Source: an uncultured Pelagibacteraceae bacterium
Lineage (GTDB): Bacteria; Pseudomonadota; Alphaproteobacteria; Pelagibacterales; Pelagibacteraceae
DNA length: 64,000 nt
Reading direction: 5' to 3'
NCBI GenBank assembly: GCA_902614905.1
Contig: CACMMN010000003.1
Span: 1 to 64,000, forward strand
Part shown: piece after piece, positions 1 to 9,335 of the stretch
Numbering within the stretch: position 1 is the stretch's first letter
Layout: every line of letters starts with the position of its first letter
Position numbers and translations under genes: made by a program
The notes under the pieces: model-generated
The model's input: only the letters and a program-made list of their open reading frames with translations
Told to the model about the DNA's origin: nothing
Databases searched by the model: none

Positions 1-741
1 ATTTTTAGATCTAAAAAAATAATTAAAAAAAATATTAAAATTTTTAGTCCATCAATAAAAGAGAATGAAATCGACAAAATTATTAAGAAAATGTGGGGTA
101 ACTATGGAAGGATTTTAGCAGAGTATCCTTATATTCCAAGTTTTAGAAAAAAAAAATTAGACAATTATTTAATGATCGATGGATTAGAAAACTTGGAGAA
201 GATAAAAAAAAACAAAAAGCCTGCTTTATTTATATCTGGTCATTTTAATAATTTTGAATTGATGGCTATGACAATTGAAAGAGAGGGTGTCGACCTATTT
301 GCAGTTTATAGACCTTTAAATAACAAATTTTTAAATTTAATTATGGAGTATTTAAGAAAAAAATATATCTGTAAAAATCAGATAGAGAAAGGTTTAAAAG
401 GTTTAAGAAAAGCTCTTGCACTTTTTAAAAAAGGAAAAAGTTTAGCAATTATGATTGACCAAAGAGTTAGTGAAGGCATGGATATTGAATTATTCGGTAA
501 AAATGCTTTTACAACAACCATACCAGCACAATTTGTCAAAAAATTTGGTTGTATAATTCAACCAGTATATATTCAAAGAATTGACAGTGTTCACTTTAAA
601 GTAGTTTTTGATGAACATATAACTTTTGAAAAAAATCAAAGCATTGAGGAAATAACAAAATATTTAAATAAATGGTTAGAAAAGAAAATTACTAAAAATC
701 CAGATCAATGGATCTGGACACACAACAGATGGAAACATTAA
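1..741 (+). CDS. Lipid A biosynthesis lauroyl/myristoyl acyltransferase (LpxL/HtrB family), 5' end missing
   Basis: The reading frame is open from the first base of the window, so the gene starts upstream; the ATG at 91 is internal. About 246 residues are visible. The family transfers acyl chains from acyl-ACP to lipid A precursors at the inner face of the inner membrane. The sequence shows the acyltransferase H-x4-E motif (SGHFNNFE), a following basic stretch, an 'IDQR' segment and a C-terminal 'PDQWIWTHNRWK' ending typical of LpxL/LpxM proteins. It ends exactly where the convergent DUF2093 gene ends. Whether it is the primary or secondary late acyltransferase cannot be told from this fragment. 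Confidence 0.88.
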   Translation: MFRSKKIIKKNIKIFSPSIKENEIDKIIKKMWGNYGRILAEYPYIPSFRKKKLDNYLMIDGLENLEKIKKNKKPALFISGHFNNFELMAMTIEREGVDLFAVYRPLNNKFLNLIMEYLRKKYICKNQIEKGLKGLRKALALFKKGKSLAIMIDQRVSEGMDIELFGKNAFTTTIPAQFVKKFGCIIQPVYIQRIDSVHFKVVFDEHITFEKNQSIEEITKYLNKWLEKKITKNPDQWIWTHNRWKH

Positions 742-933
742 TTACTTAATTTTTTCTCTTTTTGATTGAGCCTCTTTAAAAGAATAATAGGCCTCCTGGA
801 GATCTACATTCCAATAATTGAGGTTAGTTAACAAAATTTTTTTATTTGATATTGCACAAATTACATGGTCACCTGGTTCTATAATCTCGTAATTATTAGG
901 TAGATATTTTAATTTAGCTAATTTATTTTTCAT
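742..933 (-). CDS. DUF2093 family small protein
   Basis: A 63-residue protein matching my memory of the alphaproteobacterial DUF2093 family: 'KLKYLPNNYEIIEPGDHVICAIS' followed by 'NYWNVDLQEAYYSFKEA'. The conserved core is PGDHV-x-CA and the YW-V--QEAY segment. The function is unknown. It has no signal peptide or membrane segment. It is divergent from purD with only 23 bp between starts, and its stop abuts the stop of the upstream acyltransferase on the other strand. The short length is normal for the family. Confidence 0.75.
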   Translation of the reverse strand: MKNKLAKLKYLPNNYEIIEPGDHVICAISNKKILLTNLNYWNVDLQEAYYSFKEAQSKREKIK

Positions 934-956
934 TTTTAAGTTATAAATTAATATAA

Positions 957-2219
957 ATGATTGTTGGAATTATTGGAAGTGGCGGAAGAGAGCATGCAAT
1001 TTGCACAAAAATTCGAGAATCATCAAAAATTAGTAAAATATTTTGTATACCTGGAAATGCAGGTACAAACCATATTGCTGAAAATGTAGATATTAAAATT
1101 GAAGATTTTAAGTCCATTAAAAATTTTTGTTTAAATAAAAATATAGGACTTCTAATTGTTGGGCCAGAGCAACCTTTAGTAGATGGAATAGTTGATTATT
1201 TTCTAGATACAAATATAAAAGTTTTTGGTCCTAATAAATTAGCCTCAAAGCTTGAGGGCTCTAAAATATTTACAAAAGAACTTTGCGAAAGATATAATAT
1301 ACCAACTGCGAATTTTAAAATAATTGAAAGTCTTAAAAATGCAGAAGTATCTTTAAAAAGTTTCAAATATCCATTAGTCATTAAAGCGGATGGATTGGCT
1401 GCTGGGAAGGGTGTTTATATATGCAACAATTATAATGAGGGTTATATTGCAGCTAAGGAGATTTTTAATGGAAAATTTGGAAAAGCTAAAAACTTATTAA
1501 TAGAGGAATTTTTAGATGGTGAGGAAATGAGTTATTTTGTGATTTCTGACGGTAAAAGTTATCAATTTATAGGAAGCGCCCAAGATCACAAACGCGTTGG
1601 AGAGGGAGATAAGGGAAAAAATACTGGGGGTATGGGATGCTATTCTCCATCTAGGTTACTAAACTCAAAACTAGCTGAAAAAATCAATAATAAAATAATT
1701 TTACCAACCTTAAATGCAATTAAAGATATGGGTTCAGAGTATATTGGATTTTTATATGTGGGCTTAATGATAAAAAATGAAAACCCTTATCTCATTGAAT
1801 TTAATGTGAGAATGGGAGATCCTGAATGCCAAACAATTCTTCCATTGTTGGAAAATGATCTATCTGAAATATTTTTTGATTGTTGTGTAGGAAAATTAAG
1901 TGAAAAAAAGATTAGATTAAGTAATAAAAAAAGTATTTGTATAGTTCTATGCTCTAAAGGGTATCCAGAAGATTATAAAAAAGATAGTGAAATAAGCAAA
2001 CTCAATAAATTATCTTTAAAAAATAATGAATATATATATCATGCAGGAACTAAGTTGAAAAACAACAAAGTTTTAAATTCAGGCGGTAGAGTTTTAAATT
2101 TTGTATCCACATCGAACAATTTAAAAAAATCTAGAGATGATTTGATAAAACTAATTAAAATACTTGATTGGGAAGATGGTTTTTTTAGAAAAGATATTGC
2201 GTATAAAGTTATAGATTAA
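957..2219 (+). CDS. purD: Phosphoribosylamine-glycine ligase (GAR synthetase)
   Basis: Catalyses the ATP-dependent joining of 5-phosphoribosylamine and glycine, the second step of de novo purine synthesis in the cytoplasm. The 420 residues are the usual family length. The N-terminus carries the GSGGREHAI signature, the middle holds the ATP-grasp domain (KADGLAAGKGV, then EEFLDGEEMS), and the 'EFNVRMGDPECQ' metal/substrate segment is intact. The stop codon overlaps the rsmD start by one base (TAATG), so the two are likely translated together. Confidence 0.97.
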   Translation: MIVGIIGSGGREHAICTKIRESSKISKIFCIPGNAGTNHIAENVDIKIEDFKSIKNFCLNKNIGLLIVGPEQPLVDGIVDYFLDTNIKVFGPNKLASKLEGSKIFTKELCERYNIPTANFKIIESLKNAEVSLKSFKYPLVIKADGLAAGKGVYICNNYNEGYIAAKEIFNGKFGKAKNLLIEEFLDGEEMSYFVISDGKSYQFIGSAQDHKRVGEGDKGKNTGGMGCYSPSRLLNSKLAEKINNKIILPTLNAIKDMGSEYIGFLYVGLMIKNENPYLIEFNVRMGDPECQTILPLLENDLSEIFFDCCVGKLSEKKIRLSNKKSICIVLCSKGYPEDYKKDSEISKLNKLSLKNNEYIYHAGTKLKNNKVLNSGGRVLNFVSTSNNLKKSRDDLIKLIKILDWEDGFFRKDIAYKVID

Positions 2220-2782
2220 TGAGGATAATCTCAGGAATTTTTAAAGGTAAAAAACTAATTATACCAAAAGATAAACGCACAAGGCCTTTAAAAGATAATG
2301 TTAAAGAATCTATATTTAATATTTTAGAACACTCAAATTTAATAAATTATAAAATAAGTAATTCAAATGTATTAGATTTATTTTCTGGTGTTGGAAGTTT
2401 TGGTTTAGAGTGTATATCAAGGAGATCTAAACATGTAACTTTTTTTGAAAACTATCCTCCAGTTTTAAAAATCTTAAAAAAAAATATTCAAAATTTAAAT
2501 TGTTCTAAAAATGCTAAAATTATTGATAAAGATATTTTTTGTTTAGAGCAGACAAACAAAGACCTAATAAATTATGAATTTGTTTTTTTAGATCCTCCAT
2601 ATAAGGAGAGAAAAATAAAGCTTTTACTTGAAATAATAAAAAAAAGTAAAATCCTAAAAAGAGACAGTATAATATTAATACATAGAGATAAAAAATTTAT
2701 AGATGATTTTCCAGAGAATTTTAAGGTTATTAAAACTAAAAACTATGGAAGATCTAAGATTATATTTGGTAAGTTCTGCTAA
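2219..2782 (+). CDS. rsmD: 16S rRNA (guanine(966)-N2)-methyltransferase
   Basis: Methylates G966 of 16S rRNA during 30S assembly, using S-adenosylmethionine. The 187 residues match the family's normal size. The N-terminal 'MRIISGIFKGKKL' and 'RPLKDNVKESIFNIL' segments are diagnostic, SAM motif I is 'VLDLFSGVGSFGLE', and the catalytic N-methyltransferase motif is 'DPPY'. The start overlaps the purD stop. The 3' end overlaps the convergent pgi gene by 4 bp. Confidence 0.95.
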   Translation: MRIISGIFKGKKLIIPKDKRTRPLKDNVKESIFNILEHSNLINYKISNSNVLDLFSGVGSFGLECISRRSKHVTFFENYPPVLKILKKNIQNLNCSKNAKIIDKDIFCLEQTNKDLINYEFVFLDPPYKERKIKLLLEIIKKSKILKRDSIILIHRDKKFIDDFPENFKVIKTKNYGRSKIIFGKFC

Positions 2783-3942
2783 ATTAGAATTTTCTTAGTT
2801 TCTTTTTTAATCAGCTCGACAGCTGGTTGATCGTATGGATTTATTTTTAACATCTTGCCTAATAATATTGTCTCTAACATAAAAAAAGTAAATAGCTCCC
2901 CTAAAGTTTCCTCATTTTTTTTAAGAACCTCAAAAGTTCTGAATGGAATTCCTTTAGCTTTAAAAACGTTTATTGTAGCTTTTTTTTGTGCTGATTTTAT
3001 AGAAAACAAATCATGTTTTTTTAAATATTTATAATTACTAAATATTTTTTTTTTCTTTATTTTTGGAGAGTCGTAATTTTTAACATCAAAAAAAGTAAAA
3101 AAAGAATTTTTATTTCCATCTAAATAAAGTTGCATCAAACTATGATTGTCTTTTGGCATTTCCGAAATAATTGGTAAAACTCCTTTAGAATTTTTTCCTA
3201 AACTTTCTGCAACAAGTTGTTGATACCATCTAAACAAGTTGTATGAACTTTCATCGTAATTTAATATTATAGAGTTAGTCTTTCCCATCTTAACAAGACG
3301 ATAAAGCATGTTTACATTGGTAAGCAAACTATTAATGAAATCTCTATTGGAAACTAATTTTTCAAATCTTTTAAATTTGTTGCTATTTAACCCCATTAGC
3401 TCAGCAGGCAGCATACCAACTTCTGACAAAACCGAATATCTACCACCGATGAAGTTTTTGTGTTCTATAATTTCCTTTTTTAATCTTAAAGCGGTATTTC
3501 TTAAATAATTGTTTTTATTTTCAGTAATGTACAATTTATTACCTCCTGAAAAAATATTTTCGTTGACAATTGTTTCTAATGTATTTCCAGATTTTGATAT
3601 TATTAAATTAAGACTTTTACTTTTAGTTTTAATGATCCTATTTTTTGAGTCAAGATTGTCAAAAAAATAGAATTTTTTTTTGATTTTTGGTTTCATAAAA
3701 TCATAAATTGCTTGAATACCTAGTGAGGAACCACCCATCCCATATATTTGGAAAAAATTAAATTTTTTAAATTTTTTTAACTGTTTTTTTGTAAATGAAT
3801 ATGAATATGATTTGGAGAAACTTTTTACAACATTATCGTTATAGCTGCTTTTGCTAGTAAGCTTTTTAAAGAGGACTTTCAAATTTTTATTAAATTTATT
3901 TTTTGTAAAGTTTTTAAATCTAATATTTTTTGATAACATCAA
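2779..3942 (-). CDS. pgi: Glucose-6-phosphate isomerase (short, divergent form)
   Basis: Interconverts glucose-6-phosphate and fructose-6-phosphate. At 387 residues it is much shorter than the enterobacterial enzyme (about 550), but the SIS-type core is recognisable: 'YGMGGSSLG' near residue 68, 'IISKSGNT' phosphate-binding loop, 'GGRYSVLSEVGMLPAELMG', 'DNHSLMQLYLDG', and the C-terminal 'QPAVELIKKETKK' that carries the family's catalytic lysine. The N-terminus is Lys/Phe/Asn-rich. It lies downstream of the lipoprotein gene with no gap and overlaps rsmD tail to tail. Confidence 0.88.
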   Translation of the reverse strand: MMLSKNIRFKNFTKNKFNKNLKVLFKKLTSKSSYNDNVVKSFSKSYSYSFTKKQLKKFKKFNFFQIYGMGGSSLGIQAIYDFMKPKIKKKFYFFDNLDSKNRIIKTKSKSLNLIISKSGNTLETIVNENIFSGGNKLYITENKNNYLRNTALRLKKEIIEHKNFIGGRYSVLSEVGMLPAELMGLNSNKFKRFEKLVSNRDFINSLLTNVNMLYRLVKMGKTNSIILNYDESSYNLFRWYQQLVAESLGKNSKGVLPIISEMPKDNHSLMQLYLDGNKNSFFTFFDVKNYDSPKIKKKKIFSNYKYLKKHDLFSIKSAQKKATINVFKAKGIPFRTFEVLKKNEETLGELFTFFMLETILLGKMLKINPYDQPAVELIKKETKKILI

Positions 3943-4266
3943 TTAGTTTTTTATCTGATCTAGTACAAAGTCTTCTGTAGATGAACTGACTGAATTAGTT
4001 TTAGCTTTATCAGTTGAAATCTCTTTAGATTTAATAGACGAAACAATGTCATCTATTTCAGATTCAATTGTTTCCTCTCTAGACATCTCAACAGGATCAT
4101 CAGGTTCGGGTAAAGTATTAAAATCTGGAGGCAAGACTAAGGGATTCTTTTTGATAACTAAAAACTCATCACTTGACTCATATTTTTTTCCAGACAGGGC
4201 ATCTTTAACACTTTGACAAGAATAAAGTGAGATGATTATTAAAAGTAAAAATAATTTTTTAATCAT
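3943..4266 (-). CDS. Outer-membrane lipoprotein, DUF3035/BamF-like
   Basis: I chose the ATG at 4266 rather than 4293, because it puts a clean lipoprotein signal at the N-terminus: two lysines, a hydrophobic run, then Cys17 in the lipobox 'LYSC'. The mature protein contains 'SSDEFLVIKKNPLVLPPDF' and 'LPEPDDP', which match my memory of the DUF3035 family, whose Caulobacter member BamF is a lipoprotein subunit of the beta-barrel assembly machine. The acidic, Ser-rich C-terminal third is probably disordered. Its start overlaps the lspA stop (lspA encodes the signal peptidase that would process it), so the genes are probably co-translated. The BamF role is inference from family. Confidence 0.68.
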   Translation of the reverse strand: MIKKLFLLLIIISLYSCQSVKDALSGKKYESSDEFLVIKKNPLVLPPDFNTLPEPDDPVEMSREETIESEIDDIVSSIKSKEISTDKAKTNSVSSSTEDFVLDQIKN

Positions 4267-4747
4267 TTCTTCTATTTTTAAAAAAAAATTCATCTAAAAT
4301 AAGGCATACAACCCCTAAAGAAATAAATATATCTGCAGGGTTAAAAATAAACCAGTGAAAATCTCCTATATGGAAATCAATAAAGTCTGGCACTGCATTG
4401 TATACAAATCTATCAAATAAATTTCCTAATGAACCCCCTAGTATTATCAAAAAAAAGTATTTTCTAACATCATCTAATTTAAATAATATATAGATTATTA
4501 AAATATTAATTAATAAAATTAAAAAAGTAATAATATTATAAATCGTGAGACTTTCGAATGAAAGTAACCCAAATGCAATTCCTTCATTCCATATTAAATA
4601 AACATTTAAAAAAGATGTTAAAAATATTTGCTGATTACTAATATCTTCGTAAAGATTTATTACATATAGTTTACATAATCTATCTATTAAAAAAATAATA
4701 GTTACAATAAACAAATTTAATAAAAATATTTTATTTTTTTTTTCCAT
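4259..4747 (-). CDS. lspA: Lipoprotein signal peptidase (signal peptidase II)
   Basis: Inner-membrane aspartyl protease that removes signal peptides from prolipoproteins. The ATG at 4747 gives the usual length (about 162 residues); the longer frame to 4816 runs inside ileS. Visible family features are 'IDRLCKLYVI' at the end of the first membrane helix, four hydrophobic segments, and the two catalytic-Asp motifs, 'GGSLGNLFDR' and 'FNPADIFIS'. It overlaps the 3' end of ileS by 17 bp, and the ileS-lspA order is widely conserved. The next gene encodes a predicted lipoprotein. Confidence 0.95.
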   Translation of the reverse strand: MEKKNKIFLLNLFIVTIIFLIDRLCKLYVINLYEDISNQQIFLTSFLNVYLIWNEGIAFGLLSFESLTIYNIITFLILLINILIIYILFKLDDVRKYFFLIILGGSLGNLFDRFVYNAVPDFIDFHIGDFHWFIFNPADIFISLGVVCLILDEFFFKNRRND

Positions 4748-7478
4748 CAAAACCACAATTATGTCTCTCGCATTTTTTTTCAAAAATTTTCCAACAAACA
4801 GGACATTTTTCACCAATAGCTTTTTTTGTTATTACATTCGTGTTTGCTTTAATATCTTGATTTAATTTTAACTCTGCATTCGAGGTAATACAGATTTCAG
4901 CAAAATCATAGTCTTTTAAAAGATCATATTTTTCTTTATTGAGTTCAATTATTATTTCAGCTTCTAAGCTAGAACCAATTAGTTTATCAGCTCTTTTAAG
5001 TTCTATACTTGAATTAGCAATCTCTCTTACATTTAATATTTCTTTCCATTTTTTAGCAAGATTTTCGTTTTTCCAATTCTCTGGAATTGTTACAAACTTT
5101 TCTAAATGAATGCTTTCATTCAATTTTTTATTTATCAATTTGAAAATTTCTTCCGTAGTGAAAGATAGAATGGGAGCAAACCATTTGAGAAGACAATCGA
5201 GAAGTACATTTAATATTTGTAAACAATCTTTTCTTCTCTTCGATTTCAAATCATCACAATACAAAGAGTCTTTTCTTATATCAAAATAGAAGGAAGATAG
5301 GTCGACTGTGCAAAAATTTAATAAATCTTTATAAAGCAAATGAAAATTATAAGATTTAAAATTTTTTTGGTAATTATTATTTAACAAATAAATTTTATGC
5401 AACATCAGCTTATCAAGTTCGCATAGTTCATCATAATTTATCTTATTGAAATCATTTTCTGAAAATTCATCTCTTAAATTTCCAAGAATATATCTAAAAG
5501 TGTTTCTTATCTTTCTGTATGCGTCTGCATGCTGTTCCAAAATTGTATAGTCTATTCTTAGATCCTCTGAATAATTAGAAGCTGCAACCCAAATTCTTAG
5601 GATATCAGCACCATATTTTTTTAATATATCATCAGGTGAAATAACATTACCTAATGACTTGGACATTTTAAGTCCTTTTCCGTCTACAACAAATCCATGT
5701 GATAAGATTGTTTCGAAAGGTGCCTCTCCTCTAGTTCCACAAGATTGTAGAAGTGAGGAATGAAACCAGCCACGATGTTGATCTGAACCTTCTAAGTACA
5801 TAGATGCAGGCCATTTAAGATCTTTTCTAGTTTCTAAAACAAAAGAGTGTGTAGAGCCACTATCAAACCACACCTCTACAATGTCTGACAGTTTTGTAAA
5901 ATTTTCTGCTTTGTATTTTTTTCCAAGAAATTTTTGAGCATCGTCCTTAAACCAGCAATCTGAACCCTCTTTCTCATAAATTTTTGCAATATTTTCAAAA
6001 ACTTCATCATCAACTAGAACCTTTCCATCTTTTTTATTTATAAATATTGGTAGAGGAACACCCCAAACTCTTTGCCTTGAAACACACCAGTCTGGCCTGG
6101 TCTCAATCATAGACTTCAATCTCTCTTTTCCTTTTTCAGGATAAAAAACTGTTTTATTTATTGCTTTAAGCGCTTTGTCTCTCAGACCATGACTTTCCAT
6201 TGAGATAAACCATTGTGGGGTTGCTCTATGAACTAAAGGAGCTTTTGATCTCCAAGAGTGGGGGTATGAATGATTTAATTTACCATTGAATACCAACTTT
6301 TTTTCTTTTTTGAGTTTTTCTATAACAATTGCATTAGCTTTAAAAATGTGTGTACCCTCAAATAAAGGAACATTGTTAGTATATTTACCATCATCATCAA
6401 CTGTCTCTAAAGCTTTAATGTCATTATTTAAGCATAAATTAAAATCATCTGGGCCGTGACTCGGCGCGCAATGAACAATACCCGTTCCTTGCTCAGTTGT
6501 AACAAATCTAGCCTCTAACATTGGAACATTATAATCATAACCAAGATTATGAAATGGATGTGAACAGATTGTCCCTTCAAAATCATTTCCCAAAAATTCA
6601 GAAATTATTTGAAATTTTTCAATTCTACACTCATCCACAAATGAGTTTAATAAATCTTTAGCAACTATTAACTTTTTATTTTTAAAATCAGACTCACTAG
6701 CAACCTCTATAATTAAATATTTAAGACTTTTATTATAAGCCAAAGCTTTATTTGCAGGAATTGTCCACGGTGTGGTAGTCCAAATAATTACTTCACTATT
6801 TAATAGATTTTTATTTTTTGAATTTTTCACTGGGAAAGAGGCATATATGGTATCTGATGTATGATCTAAATATTCAACTTCCGCATCAGCTAATGCTGTT
6901 TTTTCGACAGTAGACCAAAGAACTGGTTTATAGCCTCTGTATAAACTCCCTTCTTTTAAGAACTTGCCTAATTCTCTAACTATTTGGGCCTCAGCATCGA
7001 AGCTCATTGTCGAGTAATAATTATTCCAGTCGCCAATTACCCCTAATCTTTGAAATTGATCTTTATGTATCTTAATCCATTTTTCAGCAAACTCTCGACA
7101 CTCTTTTCTAAATTCAACTATCGGAACATCGTTTTTATTTTTTTTATTTTTTTTATATTGTTCTTCAATTTTCCATTCTATCGGTAAACCATGACAATCC
7201 CATCCTGGCACATAAACTGAATCTTGACCACTCATTTGATGAAATTTGGTTACAATATCTTTTAAAATCTTATTGAGAGCTGTCCCCATATGAATATTTC
7301 CATTAGCGTAAGGGGGGCCATCATGTAAAACAAATTTTTTTTGACCTTTGCTTTTATCTCTTAATTGCTTGTAAAGATTAATATTAGTCCAATACTTAAT
7401 TAAATCTGGTTCTTTAACAGGAAGATTTGCTTTCATTGAGAAAGCTGTCTTTGGTAAGTTTATTTGTTCTTTGCTCAT
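4731..7478 (-). CDS. ileS: Isoleucyl-tRNA synthetase
   Basis: Class I aminoacyl-tRNA synthetase of 915 residues, charging tRNA-Ile. The HIGH-type motif is 'PPYANGNIHMGTA' near residue 55, the KMSKS loop is 'GLKMSKSLGN', the editing domain contains 'TTTPWTIPANKAL' and 'GTGIVHCAPSHG', and the C-terminus ends with a zinc-binding set 'CPVCWKIFEKKCERHNCGF'. Complete and colinear with bacterial IleS. Its ATG overlaps the ribF stop by one base; its 3' end overlaps lspA. Confidence 0.98.
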   Translation of the reverse strand: MSKEQINLPKTAFSMKANLPVKEPDLIKYWTNINLYKQLRDKSKGQKKFVLHDGPPYANGNIHMGTALNKILKDIVTKFHQMSGQDSVYVPGWDCHGLPIEWKIEEQYKKNKKNKNDVPIVEFRKECREFAEKWIKIHKDQFQRLGVIGDWNNYYSTMSFDAEAQIVRELGKFLKEGSLYRGYKPVLWSTVEKTALADAEVEYLDHTSDTIYASFPVKNSKNKNLLNSEVIIWTTTPWTIPANKALAYNKSLKYLIIEVASESDFKNKKLIVAKDLLNSFVDECRIEKFQIISEFLGNDFEGTICSHPFHNLGYDYNVPMLEARFVTTEQGTGIVHCAPSHGPDDFNLCLNNDIKALETVDDDGKYTNNVPLFEGTHIFKANAIVIEKLKKEKKLVFNGKLNHSYPHSWRSKAPLVHRATPQWFISMESHGLRDKALKAINKTVFYPEKGKERLKSMIETRPDWCVSRQRVWGVPLPIFINKKDGKVLVDDEVFENIAKIYEKEGSDCWFKDDAQKFLGKKYKAENFTKLSDIVEVWFDSGSTHSFVLETRKDLKWPASMYLEGSDQHRGWFHSSLLQSCGTRGEAPFETILSHGFVVDGKGLKMSKSLGNVISPDDILKKYGADILRIWVAASNYSEDLRIDYTILEQHADAYRKIRNTFRYILGNLRDEFSENDFNKINYDELCELDKLMLHKIYLLNNNYQKNFKSYNFHLLYKDLLNFCTVDLSSFYFDIRKDSLYCDDLKSKRRKDCLQILNVLLDCLLKWFAPILSFTTEEIFKLINKKLNESIHLEKFVTIPENWKNENLAKKWKEILNVREIANSSIELKRADKLIGSSLEAEIIIELNKEKYDLLKDYDFAEICITSNAELKLNQDIKANTNVITKKAIGEKCPVCWKIFEKKCERHNCGFDGKKK

Positions 7479-8410
7479 TAATTGATTTTTTTTGCTTTTT
7501 TTATATCAAGTTTTATTTGCTTTTTTAAATCATTTATATTTTTAAATTTTTTTTCTCCTCTAATAAATTTTACAAACTCAACTCTAATTCTTTTACCATA
7601 AATTTTTTTATTAAAATTAAATATATTTACCTCAAGAAGTATTTTTTTTTGATTAAAAGTTGGTCTAATCCCTAAGTTAGCAATTCCATTATAAATCTTG
7701 TTGTCTGACAATAAATTAACCTTAACGGCATAGACACCTAATTTTGATATTACGTAATTTTGCATTTCGATATTGCATGTGGGAAATCCAATTGTTTTTC
7801 CTAACTGTCTTCCTTTTTTAACAATCCCTTCAACAGTCCATAATCTATCTAGGTATTTATTAGCAGTATTTAAATTTCCATCTTGTAACAACTTTCTTAT
7901 TAATGACGATGAAACCACTTTATTTTTTATTTTAAGTGGCGAAGGTTTTATAACTTTATAATTATATGTTTTTTGATACCTTTGTAATAATTTTACATCT
8001 CCTTCCCTTTTATTACCAAATTTGAAATTGTTGCTCACATAAATATATTTCATTCCAATTTTTTTGATTAAGATCTTCTTAATAAAATCATTACACTTTA
8101 TTTTTGAAAATTTTTTATTAAATTTTTGGTTAATAACAAAGTCAACATTAAAATTCTTAAGTATTCTAATTTTTTCATTAAGATTAGAAATTCTGTAATT
8201 TAATAAACCCTTAGAAAAAAACATTTTTGGAATTGGATCAAAAGTAAAAACACCGATTTTTAGTTTTGATTTAGATTTTAATTTTTTTGCCCTTTCAAAA
8301 AGTTTTCGATGTCCTAAATGTAATCCATCGAAACTTCCAATTAAAATAATTGAACCTTTGTCTTTATTTTTGATATTAAAATTTTTGTATAAATTTATTT
8401 TTTTTACCAT
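7478..8410 (-). CDS. ribF: Bifunctional riboflavin kinase / FAD synthetase
   Basis: Phosphorylates riboflavin to FMN and adenylates it to FAD. The N-terminal nucleotidyltransferase domain has 'GSFDGLHLGHRKLF' (around residues 26-39) and 'VVSSSLIRKLL'. The C-terminal flavokinase domain has 'GKTIGFPTCNIE' and 'NGIANLGIRPTF'. The 310 residues are the usual length. It overlaps the upstream HAD gene by 7 bp and the downstream ileS by 1 bp, and the order ribF-ileS-lspA is common in proteobacteria. Confidence 0.96.
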   Translation of the reverse strand: MVKKINLYKNFNIKNKDKGSIILIGSFDGLHLGHRKLFERAKKLKSKSKLKIGVFTFDPIPKMFFSKGLLNYRISNLNEKIRILKNFNVDFVINQKFNKKFSKIKCNDFIKKILIKKIGMKYIYVSNNFKFGNKREGDVKLLQRYQKTYNYKVIKPSPLKIKNKVVSSSLIRKLLQDGNLNTANKYLDRLWTVEGIVKKGRQLGKTIGFPTCNIEMQNYVISKLGVYAVKVNLLSDNKIYNGIANLGIRPTFNQKKILLEVNIFNFNKKIYGKRIRVEFVKFIRGEKKFKNINDLKKQIKLDIKKAKKIN

Positions 8411-9213
8411 ACTAAATTTTTTTGTGTGTAATCTATATCTACATCATATTTTTTTTTTAACTCATTAATATTATTTTCATTATTGTGTATACCACTCATT
8501 ATAAATAGTGATTTAAAATTTTGTACATTAGCTCCCCTGATATCTGTGTTCAAATTGTCTCCAATGCAAAGAATATTTTTATTTTTAATGTCTGCTGATT
8601 GGGTGTAAATTAGTGGATAAGGTTTACCAAAATATTCCACGTCTCCGCCAAGATCTTCAAAAATTTTAGCTACAGATCCAGCACAAAATTCTCTGTTGCT
8701 TCCTCTATCAACAACTAGATCTGGGTTGGTGCAAACCATTTTTTTATCTATTTTATTTTTAAGTAGATTTTTATAATAGTCTAAATTTTCTGAAAAATTA
8801 TCATATAATCCTGTGCAAATAATAAAATCAGACTCATCTAAGTTATTTACTTTAAATTCTTCAAAAGACTTAAATAAATCAAAGTCACGTGGAGGTCCAA
8901 CATGAAAGAACTTCAAAGCTTTATATTTAGACTTCAAATATTTCAATGCTACTTCACCAGAAGTAGATACCTTTTTACATTTACTTTGATCTAATCCCAG
9001 ATTCTTTAGAAAGTTTATAACTGTATTATTTGGTCTTGGAGCATTTGTTAGCAAAATATATTCTTTTTTGGACTGCTCAAGTTTATCAAGTACATTGATA
9101 GACTCTTTATATAATTTGATTCCATTATGCAGGACGCCCCAAATATCAATAAACAATAAATCAATATCATTTATTATAGATTTAAGACCTGTTTTATCTA
9201 AATTTACGGTCAT
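8404..9213 (-). CDS. HAD-superfamily class IIA hydrolase (TIGR01459-like)
   Basis: Cytoplasmic phosphatase-type protein of 269 residues. Motif I is 'LLFIDIWGVLHNG' (Asp23 as nucleophile), motif II is around 'ILLTNAPRP', and motif III/IV is 'CIGDNLNTDIRGAN'. This D-x-WGV-x-H form is the one I associate with the alphaproteobacterial TIGR01459 subfamily, usually next to ribF as here. The substrate is unknown; sugar phosphates or nucleotides would be usual for class IIA HADs. First gene of a tight minus-strand run (HAD-ribF-ileS-lspA-bamF-pgi). Confidence 0.85.
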   Translation of the reverse strand: MTVNLDKTGLKSIINDIDLLFIDIWGVLHNGIKLYKESINVLDKLEQSKKEYILLTNAPRPNNTVINFLKNLGLDQSKCKKVSTSGEVALKYLKSKYKALKFFHVGPPRDFDLFKSFEEFKVNNLDESDFIICTGLYDNFSENLDYYKNLLKNKIDKKMVCTNPDLVVDRGSNREFCAGSVAKIFEDLGGDVEYFGKPYPLIYTQSADIKNKNILCIGDNLNTDIRGANVQNFKSLFIMSGIHNNENNINELKKKYDVDIDYTQKNLVW

Positions 9214-9280
9214 CAGTGAGATATAGCTTAAAAATCTATGAATTTCTTTGGTTTTTTTACCATATATTTTTTTTCAGCAT

Positions 9281-9309
9281 CTTGAAAAATTACAGCATTA
9301 AGACTATAT
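9281..9309 (+). promoter_or_regulatory. Candidate RpoH (sigma-32) heat-shock promoter for groESL
   Basis: CTTGAA at 9281-9286 is followed after exactly 17 bases by CTATAT at 9304-9309, close to the alphaproteobacterial RpoH consensus (CTTGAC, 17-18 bp, CYTATNT). It lies 27 bp upstream of the groES ATG. I saw no CIRCE-type inverted repeat in the 122-bp gap, so sigma-factor control rather than HrcA repression is likely. The site is a pattern match only. Confidence 0.7.
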
Positions 9310-9335
9310 GACCTCAATATTTAAAGGAGTAATTT

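Noticed and set aside
9214-9335. CIRCE element upstream of groES
   Set aside because: No 9-bp inverted repeat with TTAGCACTC-like arms could be found in the gap.
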